From contig NC_053490.1 in NCBI RefSeq assembly GCF_905171775.1, forward strand, positions 30,760,932-30,824,931: a stretch of DNA of 64,000 nt. The letters run 5' to 3'. Made by a program: the position numbers and the translations under genes. This stretch comes from Rana temporaria (taxonomy: Eukaryota > Chordata > Amphibia > Anura > Ranidae). Every line of letters starts with the position of its first letter. The first letter of the stretch is position 1. Below, one piece after another: positions 54,142 to 64,000 of this stretch. The notes beneath the pieces are model-generated. The model saw nothing but the letters and a program-made list of their open reading frames with translations, was not told where the DNA came from and did no database searches.

Positions 54142-54979
54142 TTAATCGTGCTGGAAGGGGCCATCAGAAGATGGGGACACTGTATTCATAAAGGGATGGA
54201 CATGGTCAGCAACAATACTCAGGTAGGCCGTGGGGTTTAAACGATGCTCAATTGGTACTAAGGGGCCAAAAGTGTGCCAAGAAAATATCCCCCACACCAT
54301 CATACCACCACCAGCCGGAACCGTTGATACAAGGCAGGATGGACCCATGCTTTCATGTTGTTTATGCCAAATTCTGACCCAACCATCGGAATGTTGCAGC
54401 TGAAATTGAGACTCATCAGACGTTTTTGCAATCTTCTATTGTCCAATTTTGGTGATCCTGTGCCAATTGTAGCCTTAGTTTCATGTTGTTAGCTGACAAT
54501 AGTGGCACCCGGTGTGGTCTTCTGCTGCTTTAGCCATCTACTTAAAGGTTTGATGTGTTGTGTGTTCAGAGATGGTTTTCTGCATACCTTGGGTGTAACG
54601 AGTGGTTATTTGAGTTACTAATGCCTTTCTATCATCAGGAACCTGGTCTGCTCATTGCCCTCTGACCTCTGACATCAACAAGGCATTTTCCTCCACACAA
54701 CTGCTGTTCACTGGATATTTTCTCATTTTCAGGCCATTATCTGTAAACCCGAGAGATGGTTGTGTGTGAAAATCCCTGTAGATCAGCAGTTTTTGAAATA
54801 CTCAGACTGGCACCAACAACCATGCCACGTTTAAAGTCACTTAAATCGCCGTTCTTCCCCATTTTGATGCTTGGTTTGAACTTCAGCAAGTCGTCTCCAA
54901 CATCTAGATGTCTAAATGCATTGAGTTGCTGCCATGTGATTGTCTGATTAGCAATTCGTGTTACCAAGCACCTGAACAA
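54142..54979 (-). pseudogene. Tc1 transposase fragments of the second relic
   Basis: Minus-strand frame from 54979 reads MGKNGDLSDFKRGMVVGA, then SISKTADLQGFSHTTISRVYR: the first helix-turn-helix. The frame breaks; the catalytic part resumes around 54348 (MVWGIFSWHTFGPLVPIEH and SIVADHVHPFM). The hAT-like insertion then removes continuity with the end of the gene. Same family as 46868-47408. Non-functional, through frameshifts and insertion. Confidence 0.85.
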
Positions 54980-55024
54980 GTGTACCTAATAAAGTGACCG
55001 GTGAGTGTATAATATATATACACA

Positions 55025-55295
55025 CAGGGCCGTCTTAATAGCATAATGGGCCCCTGGGCAAAGTAATGCTCTGGGGCCCCTACAATGATGACAGTGCAGG
55101 TAAACAGACATCAAGTAGGTAAGAGGCAGACTGCCTCCCCTGTGTATCTATCACTCTCAGTGCCATCATGGGGCCCCCAATTTTGGGGCAGCGTGGGCTC
55201 AAGGGACAGCTGCTTTGGGGATAGTGCAGGGGCCCCCCATGCTGCTGGAGCCCCTGGGCAGTGCCCAGGTGTGCCCTCTCATTAAGACAGCCCTA
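55025..55295. mobile_element. hAT MITE (CAGGGCCGTCTTAATAG ends)
   Basis: Perfect 8-bp duplication TATACACA at 55017-55024 and 55296-55303. Right end TTAAGACAGCCCTA; interior has GGGCCCCTGGGCA repeats. It landed in a TA/CA-rich stretch just after the Tc1 terminus. Confidence 0.9.
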
Positions 55296-55303
55296 TATAC
55301 ACA

Positions 55304-56044
55304 TATCCTCTCCACTCAGATGCACATCAAAGATATTAAGCAAAGAAAAGTTTACTAGATGGGAGATGTGTCCATGATATTAACCAGCGTTTTTCTTTTT
55401 CTTTTTTTTTTTAGCTTTGTTAGTCTACAAGATGGAATATATAAAATAACGTCATTTATATATACAATAAAAAAAATATGTTTGTATTTTTTTTAATGAG
55501 GTTCGACCATTTGTTTATTTTTTTCTGATTTATTGAAGATTGTTGTTACTATTGGTAAGTCTTTACAATATTGGCCCATTATATAATATTATTTGTAACG
55601 TATTTTACATATGAGTAGACTTTGTATTGGCTACACATTGTTGTGGGTATAAGTGACCAGTGTAGATAAGATGTCCCACCTTGTTTTGTGTCTGACCGAC
55701 CATGAGTACTCACTATATCCCTTGCTATTAACTAAATTAATAAGACCACACATCAACTGGAGTACAAATGGCAATAGCAGCCTTTTTATTAACAAAAACA
55801 ACTTATCAGCCTGTTGGTCTTATGACGGCACCCAGCTTGTTCCACTTGTAACACGGGACCTTTTACCATACCAGGCCTCCAGCCATGACACACCAGCTCG
55901 GAGACAACCCACACCCGCAGTGCAACCATTACCGTATTCCAGCTAACCTTAGTAACTGGAATACAGCGGAGGGTCACATACCACCAATGAGCCCCCCACA
56001 CTTCCATGTCAATCGTATTTTCTTCCACGGTCAAAAGACCAACC
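55304..56044. other. 740-bp stretch, no repeat recognised
   Basis: AT-rich left half; 55790-56040 is more balanced, with a 118-codon minus frame lacking any domain I know. Sequence continues across the hAT at 56053 to 56644. Confidence 0.35.
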
Positions 56045-56052
56045 ACCGCCAC

Positions 56053-56635
56053 TAGGGTGCCCACATGTCCCGGATTGCCCGGGACTGTCCCGCAATTGAC
56101 ATGTCTGTCCCGGGTCCCAGGGACCTTCATTCCGGGACAATACAATGTCCCGGAATGAAATAGAGGACACAGCCACCCCCCTACTAACTACTATTTCCGG
56201 AACGGGTTGCTAAGGCCATCTTGCAACCAGTGACAATTTACTCTCAGACAGTGAGACCTGGAGCGAGGCCGGCGCCTAGTGCAGCACTGCTGTCCCCACC
56301 TACCTCGGCACCTCCTCCTTCTCCGGCACCCAGCGGCAAGCAGCAGGGACTGGTGTGATCTTCACTCTCTAGATAGTGACTCCACTCCTTTCCTCCTATG
56401 CAAGTGGCTCATGCAGAGGGAGTGAAAGCAGTACTGTATCTGGTGGCAGACTATGGGTGGCAAGCGGCACTGCATCTGGTGGCAAGTGGCACATTCACCT
56501 GACAAATAACCCGCCGATAAATTCCCCATTAACCCCTGAGACTACATTTCCCTCCGTGCCCCCCCATCTTTTTGGGGGGAAAGGTGAGAGAGGGGGTGTG
56601 TCCCTGAATGGCACTTTGGAAATGTGGTCACCCTA
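56053..56635. mobile_element. hAT element (TAGGGTGACCA ends), second copy
   Basis: Perfect 8-bp duplication ACCGCCAC at 56045-56052 and 56636-56643. Ends TAGGGTGCCCACATGTCC and ATGTGGTCACCCTA. Repeated TGTCCCGG blocks at 56065-56155. Confidence 0.93.
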
Positions 56636-56643
56636 ACCGCCAC

Positions 56644-57040
56644 ACGATCAGCTGCCATGACGTCCTTTACTCATATTGCACCTGCAAAGAGATAAAGCAA
56701 ACCAACCAAACAAAACTCAGGGAGGGTGGGTGGGAAACTGCCTGCTTGTCATCTGCCCCTTCTCTGCTGTCCAGGAGACCCCAGCTATCCCTTAACTAAC
56801 TACCAAAAACTCCTCCTTATCCTGTTGCTCCAACCAATCCACCTCTCCCCCATTCTCTACCTACAATCCTTAACCCCATAGTTGCTTCCCCTTCTCACTG
56901 TCATGCCGGCCCTGCACTATCTTTCATTTTATTTTCTCTCGCTCCGGGCCTTACTCTATTTGGTGTCACCCAATTTTCATTCTAGATAACTGACAGATGT
57001 GGCGGGGTCAGTAGGGGGGTCTACAGTCAGTCACGATGGG
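56644..57040. other. 400-bp stretch, nothing recognised
   Basis: Continuation of the host DNA of 55304-56044. Confidence 0.35.
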
Positions 57041-57872
57041 GTTGATTTACTAAAACTGGAGAGTGCAAAATCGAATGCAGCTGTGCATAGTAGCACCATA
57101 TTTTGCACTCACTGGGCTAGATTCATAAAGTCCGCCGTAAGTTTGTGCGGGCGTAGCGTATCTGAGATACGCTACGCCGCCGTAACTTAGTGAGGCTGGG
57201 GCTGGATTCACAAAGAACCTGAGCCCTAAGTTACAGCGGCGTAGCGTAAATCTCTCGGCGTAAGCGCGCCAAATTCAAATTGAGAAGAGGTGGGCGTGTT
57301 ATATGTAAATAAAACATGACCCCGCGTAAATGACGTCTCTAACGAACAGCGCATGCGCCGTCCTTGAACGTATCCCAGTGCGCATGCTCCTAATCACGTC
57401 GCAAATAGTCAATGCTTTTGACGTGAACGTAATTTACGCAAAGCCCTATTTGCAAACGACTTACGCAAACGACGAAAAATTTTCAAAATTCGACGCGGGA
57501 ACGACGTCCATACTTAACATTGGCTATGCCTCATATAGCAGGAGTAACGTTACGCTGGAAAAAGCCTTACGCAAACGACGTAAAAAAATCCGCCAGGCGT
57601 ACGTACGTTTCTGAATCGGCGTATCCAGCTCATTTGCATATTCTACGCTGAAATCGACGGATGCGCCACCTAGCGGCCAGCCTAAATATGCAACTAAGAT
57701 ACGACGGCGTAAGAGACTTACGCCAGTCGGATCTTAGCCTAATTTCGGCGTATCTTGCTTTCTGAATACAGAAAGAAGATACGCCGGCGCAGCTTTGAAT
57801 TTACGCGGCGTATCTATAGATACGCCGGCGTAGGTTCTTGCTGAATCTAGCCCTCTGGTTTTAGTAAATCAA
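57041..57872. mobile_element. MITE with GGTTGATTTACTAAAACTGG ends, split by family D
   Basis: Left end GGTTGATTTACTAAAACTGG and right end CTGGTTTTAGTAAATCAACC are near-perfect inverses. The element is short; the D element at 57114-57853 occupies its centre. Confidence 0.78.
57114..57853. mobile_element. Palindromic MITE family D, copy 11
   Basis: GGGCTAGATTCATAAAG and GCTGAATCTAGCCC. Close to copy 1 in layout (GTGCGGGCGTAGCGTATC, CTCATATAGCAGGAGTAAC). Confidence 0.9.
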
Positions 57873-57890
57873 CCTCAATGTTTTTATTAA

Positions 57891-58737
57891 CCTGCCTGGC
57901 GGTATTCCCGAGTCTGACTCGGGGTTAGATTTTTTCTGCTGCGAGCGGTAACCCCGAGTCAGACTCAGGCTCGCCTCGCTGGATCCACAGGGAGTGTTTA
58001 CTTACCTTTTTCCCTGGATCCAGCGATGCCACCGCGCTGTGCGAGCGAGCGGGACCTCGCTCGATTCACACAGTGCCTCTGTGTGACGCCGATCTCCGTT
58101 CCCTGCGACGTTACGACGCACGGGAGCGGAGAACGGCGCCAAATTCAAAAATGTAAACAAACACATTACATACAGTATACTGTAATCTTATAGATTACAG
58201 TACTGTATGTAAAAAATACACACCCCCCCCCCTTGTCCCTAGTGGTCTGCCCAGTGCCCTACATGTACTTTTATATAATAAAAAATGTCATTTCTGCCTG
58301 GAAACTGTAGATTGTCCATAGCAACCAAAAATGTCCCTTTATGTCAAAAATAGTTTTAGAGCAGCTAAAAAACAGCGATAATTAATTATAATCACTTGCA
58401 GAATTGTGCGATAGCGATTTGTGGGGAAATTCGTCATAAAAAAAAAAATAATGACAGCGACAATTCTGCAACTGAGCAAATTTCAGTGATTTTGATTTGA
58501 TTACATTATTGAATAATTTTTATTATAATTATATTATTACATGTTATAATTATTTATTATATTATAATTTATAATTTTGTTTTTAAAAAAATGTCATACC
58601 CGGGATGCCTACTAGACTCTTGTTTGGTCAGATTTAAGTGAGTTATTTCTAAAAATTACAGGCCTACAGTATAAAACGCCAAATAATAGTACCGCTTTCA
58701 GCACCTTTTTTCTGAAAGAATCATACCGCCAGGGAGG
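57891..58737. mobile_element. TTAA MITE family P
   Basis: TTAA at 57887-57890 and 58738-58741; ends CCTGCCTGGCGGTATTC and CATACCGCCAGGGAGG. Inner palindrome: CCGAGTCTGACTCGGGGTTA with TAACCCCGAGTCAGACTC at 57908-57966; hairpin TACAGTATACTGTAATC near 58170. Non-coding. Confidence 0.88.
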
Positions 58738-58741
58738 TTAA

Positions 58742-60690
58742 GAAAAACTGCTGGGAAAAGAACTAAACCAATCACATGAGCAGGAAGTTACATTCAGAGG
58801 GGTGTTTTGTGGACCTAAAGCCCCCGGTGTTATTATGGTAACAATTGAGTTTTTGGCAGCAACAGGAAGTTATATCTTTCCAGAGAATATATATAGAGGA
58901 TAGTTTTTAAAATAATAATGTAATATTTTCAGAAAAATCCTTGCAACATCACCCCCTAGCTGATAAATACATTTTAGGTGTTCCACAAGCTACCCCCCCC
59001 CCCCCCCACAGGTATTTTGGCACAGCTTACACAGTTCAGGTGCTCTATAACAAAAATGACAGATAATCAGATAATATTTAAACTTTCCTTCTTTCTTTAC
59101 CGCAAAACCAAGCATGCAATCAAAAAAAAAATTGCCGTCATAAAATTCAGCTCTAAAATGGCATGCAATGTAGATCTTCTCGGGCTAAGTCCTTATTTGG
59201 AGAAGCAAAGCAGCACAAAACAATTTTCCATTTCCCAACTGATGACAATATGGGAAGAGTCATCCCAGCCCCTGGTAAAGTCAGCAGTTTCCTACATTTA
59301 ATCGTTTACTGAGCAGCTTTTATTGCCTCTTTTATGTTCACAACAAAGCGCAGCGGCCTCGAAATTTGGAAATCCAATCTGCAGAAAGTATGTACCATTT
59401 CTCTTGCATGCGACACGGACATTCAAGCCTCAAACTGTGCAAGACAAATCTGAAGGCTTTGAAATATGTCTGCAAGCCGGGTTCCCCTCGATGTTCATAA
59501 GTACATCTGAAGGATGGGGGTCTTCTTTTTATTATTTTGGTATGTGCTATTACCGATGGATGTCCTGGGATGCTGTTTTCAAAGCCCTCAAGCCCAAACA
59601 AGCCAATTGAAAGCTCAGTAAATTTGGAAAATAATCTCTGACCTTTGCCCCTGACAGATCTGGCCGCCATGGCTGACTGAAAGGAGCTGAGTGAAAGGTT
59701 GGCCTCGAATTTCAGATAATCTTCGGAGTGCTGTTGTCGGCAGATGTAAGGAATCTGGAGAAGATAGAAGGTTAATATGGAGAACATTACTGAAGATGAA
59801 AGCTGTAGTGTCAAAAACATTGTCCTGCTGTCCGTTGTAGAAAATGTACACCGAAAGTATCATGGAGGTGATAGTTTATGACAAGAAAGAACCTTCATTG
59901 AGCCACTCGAAGAACACAATCTCTTTTGTAGTCATGTTTCAACGTATACCCTAAATATCCTTATTCTCAGAAAATAATCTATTCACATCCACTACTTAAT
60001 GGCCTGAAATGAAACCTTATGTCTATTATGAGATGTCCTCCGTGATCTCCCAAATGTCTCCATTTCCATGGAGAGCAAACGTAGCCACCCTCTCACAGAA
60101 AGTCAGATCACAGCAGCAAAAAAGAATTTGGAGATTTGGAGGAGGTTAAGAGCAATAAAAGGAACTTCTTTTTTCCAGTTAGGAATACAGCCGCCTCCTG
60201 TTCGACAGCTGCCTTCAACCCAACATCACTTGTTTTAAAATCTGCCTCCTGCCTGGCATTCCTTGGTTAAAAAAATGTGTCACGTCTGACTTCCCTCGAT
60301 TGAAAAGCTGCCTCCTGCATGTAGACAGGTGCTGTCCACTTTCTCCACTGTAGGTGGTGTTCTTCCTCAGCATTGCCACCATACTCTAGCAACCACCTTG
60401 GGTCAGGTAGAGCTTATTTAAGGCCCAGGCTCCCAGACTTGGCACGTGTTTTGTGAGTGGGTAGAGTAGGAACAGGTACCCCGCCTCGTAGGGACAGAGC
60501 TAGCGTCAGGAAAAAGTTCCTGATGAGGAGCAAAAGCATAGGGCTAGCAACTTCTCTGGACATCTTCCTGCTTGGGCCAGGCCGCATTCTGCCCCTCTCA
60601 ACAGGCACTGTCAGTTCAACGACGAGTTATCCGATGAGTCATCAGTTATCAATAGGTTTCCCAGCTGAGTGCCGATAAAAGGTAAAGAAA
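58742..60690. other. 1.95-kb tract free of recognised repeats
   Basis: The longest tract in the window without TE ends. The part 59280-60130 has even base composition and no tandem structure. Holds the minus-strand frames at 59338-59863. The stretch 60410-60430 has CTTATTTAAGGCCCAGGCTC, which might be an LTR or core promoter; no supporting LTR ends were seen. Confidence 0.4.
59338..59820 (-). other. Uncharacterised open frame, candidate exon region
   Basis: A 160-codon minus-strand frame in repeat-free DNA, with an overlapping 82-codon frame in another phase. On the minus strand a good splice-acceptor-like stretch (pyrimidine-rich, ending in TTCTCCAG) precedes 59754, and a possible donor AAAG|GTCAGA follows 59643, which would bound a 112-bp exon. 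No domain or signal peptide was recognised, and the frame runs far past the candidate donor, so the acceptor could be accidental. It could equally be conserved non-coding DNA. Confidence 0.15.
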
Positions 60691-61279
60691 AAAACAGAGT
60701 GGGACAACCCCCCCCCCCCACCAGTCCATACCAGTCCCTTGAGATCTGGTGTGGATTTGGAGGGGAAACCCATGCCAAAAAAATGGCGTGGGGCCCCCCA
60801 AAATCAAGCCCCCCTCCTGAACCATACCTGGCCACATGCCCTCAACATCTTCCCCCCCGCCCCAAAGCACCTTGTCCCCAAGTTGATGGGGGCAAGGGCC
60901 TCATCCCCACAACCATGGCGGGTATATGTGAGGGTCTGCGGGTGGCTGGCTTTTCAGAATCTGGAGGCCCCCGTTAACAAGGGGGCCCCCAGATCCTGGC
61001 CCCCCCATGTGAATGAGTTTAGTGTACATAGTACCCCTACGTATTTACCAAAAAAGTGTACAAAAAGTAGTAAAAACAAGAGACACATTTTTGACAATTC
61101 CTTTATTAAAAAGTAAAAAATAGTGCCCCTCAATGTAAATCCATCATCAATCACGCCGCCCGCCGACCCGAAAAATAAAAAAGTAAAAAACACTTCCGCC
61201 ATGTGGGTGGCCTCAATGGATTCACTGAAACCATTGACCAACCCATACACACGAGAGATGCACTGCGCTTCTGGGAGCG
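60691..61279. other. C-rich stretch, likely transposon-derived but unassigned
   Basis: GTGGGGCCCCCCAAAATCAA, an inverted pair at 60966-61000 (GGCCCCCGTTAACAAGGGGGCC), and AATTCCTTTATTAAAAAG near 61099. Looks like part of a larger element, but no termini were found. Confidence 0.35.
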
Positions 61280-61339
61280 GTAACATCACATTTCCCCAGT
61301 ATTGTGCCAAGAGATTAAACAGTTACTCTTCAACATGCA

Positions 61340-61535
61340 TTATAGTGGAGTGATCAAGGAAAGTTGCAGTTCATGGGCCGCACCTGTCATCCTGGTGTGA
61401 AAGAAGGATGGTAGTTTACGGTTCTGTGTGGACTATCGTAAGCTCAACGCATGCACCCACCGGGAGGCCTACCCACTATCTTCATCAGGTCAAGGAATCC
61501 CTGATGGCCCTTGGACAAGCCAAGTTCTTCAAAGA
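61340..61535 (+). pseudogene. pol: Gypsy reverse transcriptase N-terminal fragment
   Basis: Would copy element RNA to DNA. Reads SGVIKES, then WAAPVILV, an in-frame TGA at 61398-61400, then KKDGSLRFCVDYRKLNA, the fingers region of gypsy reverse transcriptases. After PLS the frame shifts to ESLMALGQAKFFKD, corresponding to the segment just before the first catalytic aspartate. The palm with YxDD is deleted. One stop, one frameshift and a large deletion make it dead. Confidence 0.85.
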
Positions 61536-61546
61536 TCCCACACAAC

Positions 61547-61735
61547 TACAGCTCTTTAAAGCTTGAATTACTCACCCTTGTCTGGACCATCACCGATAAA
61601 TTTACAGAATATCTCATGGGGGCTGATATCAAAGTATTCACGGACAACAACTCCTTGACCTATCTGGGTGGCCCGCCTGGCCCAGTTCAAGTTTAAAATC
61701 CACCAATGGTCAGGGAAGTTTAATGCCCACGCTTT
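61547..61735 (+). pseudogene. pol: Gypsy RNase H fragment
   Basis: NYSSLKLELLTLVWTITDKF followed by FTDNNSLTYL: the RNase H part carrying the glutamate (E in KLELL) and the aspartate (D in FTDNN) expected in gypsy elements. It would degrade the RNA strand. A frameshift follows, then KFNAHALF*FPV, the decayed end of the domain. The first part of the domain is lost with the reverse transcriptase palm. Confidence 0.82.
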
Positions 61736-62043
61736 GTTCTGATTCCCAGTGGAACTCCCAAGGGCGGATGTGGCCTCTAATCCGGAGAACATAGATGTCG
61801 CTTCTGTGTTGCCAATGCCGACTGTCTTAGGCACCATTAGGGAACAAGAGAGGGACTTACAGAGCAAGGTTGCCGAACTGTAAAGTCGTGAGGAGTGGGC
61901 TCTGTTTCAGCAAAAGTATCCCAGCCTGATACAGGTGCAGTGCTACCTCTCTTAGAAGTACAAACCCATTTACCGAGAGTGCCAGAGGTTGTTCCTTGTT
62001 GCTTGTATCTTGAGACATTGAGACTGGCTGAATTCACAGGACA

Positions 62044-62394
62044 CAGGGCAGATCCTAGGGTCACAGGCGCCTGGGTGCAGAAATATTTCTGGTGCCCCTG
62101 CATGGGCGTCGTAATTTTACCAACTCCTCCCCTTTACAAATGTTTCTATGGCAATGACTCAACCACATAGATGCTTCCCCACAAAGTCTTCATTAATCTG
62201 GGATCCTTACATGATCTCTTAACAATAAACAAAATACAGGAAGAGAAGCAGAGTACTTTATTGGGACCTGGAGGGGGCCTCTAATGGACACAGAGAGGGC
62301 TTCTGTTAGAGAGTCTGCTAGATGTTCGGCTCCCCCACCTCTGCAGGCGCCTGGGTGCAATGCACCCTGTGCACGCTGCCTAGGATCGGCCCTG
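62044..62394. mobile_element. hAT MITE, second copy (no array)
   Basis: Perfect 8-bp duplication ACAGGACA at 62036-62043 and 62395-62402. Ends CAGGGCAGATCCTAGGG and GGATCGGCCCTG; CAGGCGCCTGGGTGCA near both ends. Inserted in the gypsy linker between RNase H and integrase. Confidence 0.93.
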
Positions 62395-62514
62395 ACAGGA
62401 CAAGTTGCATTACTGTCAGACACGTATCCACTCTAAGCTGCAGGATATTCTCCAAATCATGGCCCCCCAGTCGCATTTCTTACAGATTTTCCAAGAACTC
62501 TACATAACAACTGG

Positions 62515-62640
62515 CCATTTCAGGGTGGATCATCCTAAAATGCTGGTCCTCAGGTACTTATTTTGCCCCAATTTGTCAGACTGGGTGTACAAGGCCTGTC
62601 AGGAGTGTGAAAGTTGTGCCACACAGAGCTGCCTCTGAAA
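62515..62640 (+). pseudogene. pol: Gypsy integrase zinc-finger fragment
   Basis: HFRVDHPKMLVLRYLFCPNL, then a pair of cysteines in CQECESCATQ: the HHCC-type zinc finger at the start of integrase, which helps hold the DNA ends. A TGA at 62637-62639 ends the frame. Confidence 0.85.
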
Positions 62641-62681
62641 AGACCACTCCCATGACAATCATTACCTAAGAACCTTTCAAA

Positions 62682-62900
62682 TTGGTGTCCATGGAGTTAC
62701 TGGCAATCTCCAGCACGCTGTCTAGCTATCAATATGTGCTGGTCTTCGACCACTTTACCAAATTTGCAGTGGTGCCTACCAAGGACCAAACAGCTGTCAC
62801 CACTGCCAAACTTTTCTGGGAACACATTGTCCAACTGTATGACCGCCCGAACCTAGACCCAAACTTTGAGTCCATAACCATGACCAAACTTTGTCACCTA
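62682..62900 (+). pseudogene. pol: Gypsy integrase core, first part
   Basis: VSMELLAISSTLSSYQYVLV and FDHFTKFAVVPTKDQTAVTT match the region around the first catalytic aspartate, but the expected aspartate in the VSMD position reads glutamate (VSMELL). The second aspartate region is altered (LDPNFES, where relatives have a DQGPNFES-like motif). The Harbinger-like MITE cuts the frame at 62900. Confidence 0.85.
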
Positions 62901-62901
62901 A

Positions 62902-63321
62902 GGCCCCGTACACACGGTCGGACAAAACTGATGAGAATGGTCCGACAGACCGTTTTCATCGGTTCACCTCTGAAGTGGCCGTACGGCCTGATGTGTGTAC
63001 ACACCATCAGTTCAAAATCCGATCGGGTCAGAACGCGGTGATGTAAAACACACGACGTGCTGAATAAAACGAAGTTCAATGCTTCCAAGCATGCGTCGAC
63101 TTGATTCTGAGCATGCGCGTGTTTTGAACCGATGCTTTTCTGTACTAACCATCGGTTTGGTCCGATGGGGCAGCGGTCCATCGGTTCGGTTTTGAAGCAT
63201 GTTTAGAAATTTTGGACCGAAGGAAAACAGACCGATAGCCCATACACACGGTCGGTTTGGTCCGATGAAAATGAACTTCGGTTCATTCTCATCGGACCAA
63301 ACCGACCGTGTGTATGTGGCC
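62902..63321. mobile_element. Harbinger-like MITE in the gypsy integrase
   Basis: TAA at 62899-62901 and TTA at 63322-63324; ends GGCCCCGTACACACGGTCGG and ACCGACCGTGTGTATGTGGCC. Shares AGAACGCGGTGATGTAAAAC with the copy at 30125-30881. The right arm holds a hairpin around GGTTTGGTCCGATGAAAATG. Confidence 0.92.
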
Positions 63322-63324
63322 TTA

Positions 63325-63878
63325 GTGACATGCATAAATCTCACACCACCCCCTATCACCCCTAAGACAATGGTGCCTGTGAGTGATTCAACTGCACCCT
63401 GCTGGGAATGCTGCAGACCCTAGAGCTGAGCAACCTAGTTTGGTGGCACCAACACGTGGGGGCTGTGGTAGGGGCCTATTACAACACCATCCACAAGTCC
63501 AATGCACACATGCCCTTCTTTCTAATGTTTGCACGGTATGGCAGGATGCCTATGGACCTCCTTTTGGGGACACTGGAGCACCCCTTGCCCAGAACACCTA
63601 GTTCTTGGGTAAAGGAACATTTGGAGAGGATGCAAAAGGCCAAACAGGTGGTGTTGGACAAGCACAAGGAAATGGCTCCTGAACCTTCCTTGAAAGCATT
63701 GCCACTGCAACCGGAGAACCACATGTTGGTAAAGAATGCCAAGCACAGACGAGCAAGCAAACTGAAACCCAAGTGGGAGCACACCCTGTACCAGGTGGTT
63801 GGGAAGACTTTCCTACCTACCACTGTCTATGATCTGGTCTTGGAGGAGCCTGACCCCCTAAAGAAATGCCTACATTGA
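63325..63878 (+). pseudogene. pol: Gypsy integrase end and C-terminal region
   Basis: After the MITE: SHTTPYHP, a motif before the catalytic glutamate, then frameshifts; from 63408 a 156-codon frame reads MLQTLELSNLVWWHQHV, YNTIHKSNAHMPFFLMFARY and a charged segment to LKPKWEHTLYQVVGKTF, ending at the TGA 63876-63878. This covers the end of the core and the GPY/F-like DNA-binding tail. No chromodomain follows. Decayed but clearly collinear with vertebrate gypsy pol. Confidence 0.85.
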
Positions 63879-64000
63879 AATATGCTGAGACCTTTTGTAA
63901 TGGGTGTGGATTGCTCCAGGAAACTGACCGTTGGCTGGGAGGCTTTTGATCTTTCCCCAGTGTGTGAAGCTCCAACTGACTGATTCCTGCCATCCCTTGT
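63879..64000. other. Sequence after gypsy pol, to the window edge
   Basis: Probably the untranslated end of the gypsy element; no LTR start could be confirmed before the window ends. Confidence 0.4.

Larger units (their letters stand above)
52126..55007 (-). mobile_element. Tc1-like transposon relic with both termini, two insertions inside
   Basis: TA at 52124-52125 and 55008-55009. Left terminus CACTCACCAGCCTATTA continues after the TTAA MITE as GTACACC; right terminus GTGTACCTAATAAAGTGACC then GGTGAGTG is its inverse. Interrupted by the TTAA MITE at 52144-52626, only about 20 bases inside the left terminus, and by the hAT-like element at 52884-54118. Transposase fragments are on the minus strand. 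Confidence 0.9.
61280..63890 (+). mobile_element. Second Ty3/gypsy element, decayed pol with two insertions
   Basis: Fragments in order: reverse transcriptase start, RNase H, zinc finger, integrase and C-terminal part, all plus strand. LTRs were not identified. Split by a hAT (62044-62394) and a Harbinger-like MITE (62902-63321). A different lineage from the chromodomain element: the integrase tail has no chromodomain. Confidence 0.85.

Noticed and set aside
60270..60470. LTR of the second gypsy element, with TATTTAAG as a core promoter
   Set aside because: No TG...CA ends, duplication or matching 3' LTR could be shown; left as an unresolved stretch.
1..64000. Bacterial or phage features (operons, Shine-Dalgarno sites, integrases of the tyrosine family)
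   Set aside because: Composition, repeat classes and lack of long non-repeat frames mark this as vertebrate nuclear DNA.

Overview
The window is vertebrate nuclear DNA, almost certainly from an anuran and probably a ranid frog. I infer this from the repeat content: dense families of non-autonomous DNA transposons with ends such as TTAA-CCACTTG, GGGCCAGATTCAC, TTAAAGCGGGAGTTCACC and GCCTCGTACACACGA, together with Tc1-like transposase relics and chromodomain Ty3/gypsy pieces. I recall these ends from frog genomes but could not search for them. There are no operons, no rRNA or tRNA genes, no CRISPR arrays and no convincing host gene. Most long open frames are either translated tandem repeats or transposon fragments.

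Layout. 1-1500: an inverted TTAA element carrying a minisatellite and a PIF/Harbinger-like MITE. 1501-7902: a single TTAA MITE (family A) swollen from about 1.3 kb to 6.4 kb by later insertions: a Harbinger MITE, a Tc1 transposon that is itself split by another TTAA MITE, a 24-bp minisatellite, and a second Tc1 tail. 7.9-16.5 kb: palindromic GGGCCAGATTCAC elements (family D), TTAA families A and B, and small hAT hairpins. 16.7-19.1 kb: a hAT element and a 102-bp minisatellite. 19.3-22.1 kb: a hAT-like element holding a D and an A element, then a LINE fragment and a Tc1 N-terminal fragment. 24.8-28.1 kb: a hAT nested in another palindromic element, then a chain of TTAA elements. 29.9-31.5 kb: a three-level nest (hAT in Harbinger in a TA-duplicating element). 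31.5-39.3 kb: TTAA elements, tandem arrays and a four-level nest in a hAT. 39.6-44.9 kb: D, A and TTAA elements, then a hAT containing a chromodomain gypsy element with an intact integrase-chromodomain frame. 45.8-47.5 kb: a Tc1 relic split by a solo LTR of the same gypsy family. 48-57.9 kb: more hAT, Harbinger, D and Tc1 relics. 58.7-60.7 kb: the longest tract with no recognised repeat. 61.3-63.9 kb: a decayed second gypsy pol, cut by a hAT and a Harbinger MITE.

The protein-coding remnants are: a DD34E Tc1 transposase split in two, tails and heads of other Tc1 transposases, a gypsy integrase-chromodomain protein (the best preserved), a mutated gypsy RT/RNase H/integrase, and a LINE C-terminus. 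None works with another as a pathway. What the window does record well is insertion order: target-site duplications can be read for more than 20 elements, and several insertions use a site supplied by the host element (TTAA inside TTAA MITEs, TA inside a TA microsatellite).

I did not find evidence for a new biological system. The most worthwhile leads are the nested-insertion chronology, adjacent TTAA elements sharing one target site, minisatellites that recur inside the same MITE family, and two weak candidate exons (near 51.1 kb and 59.7 kb, both minus strand).
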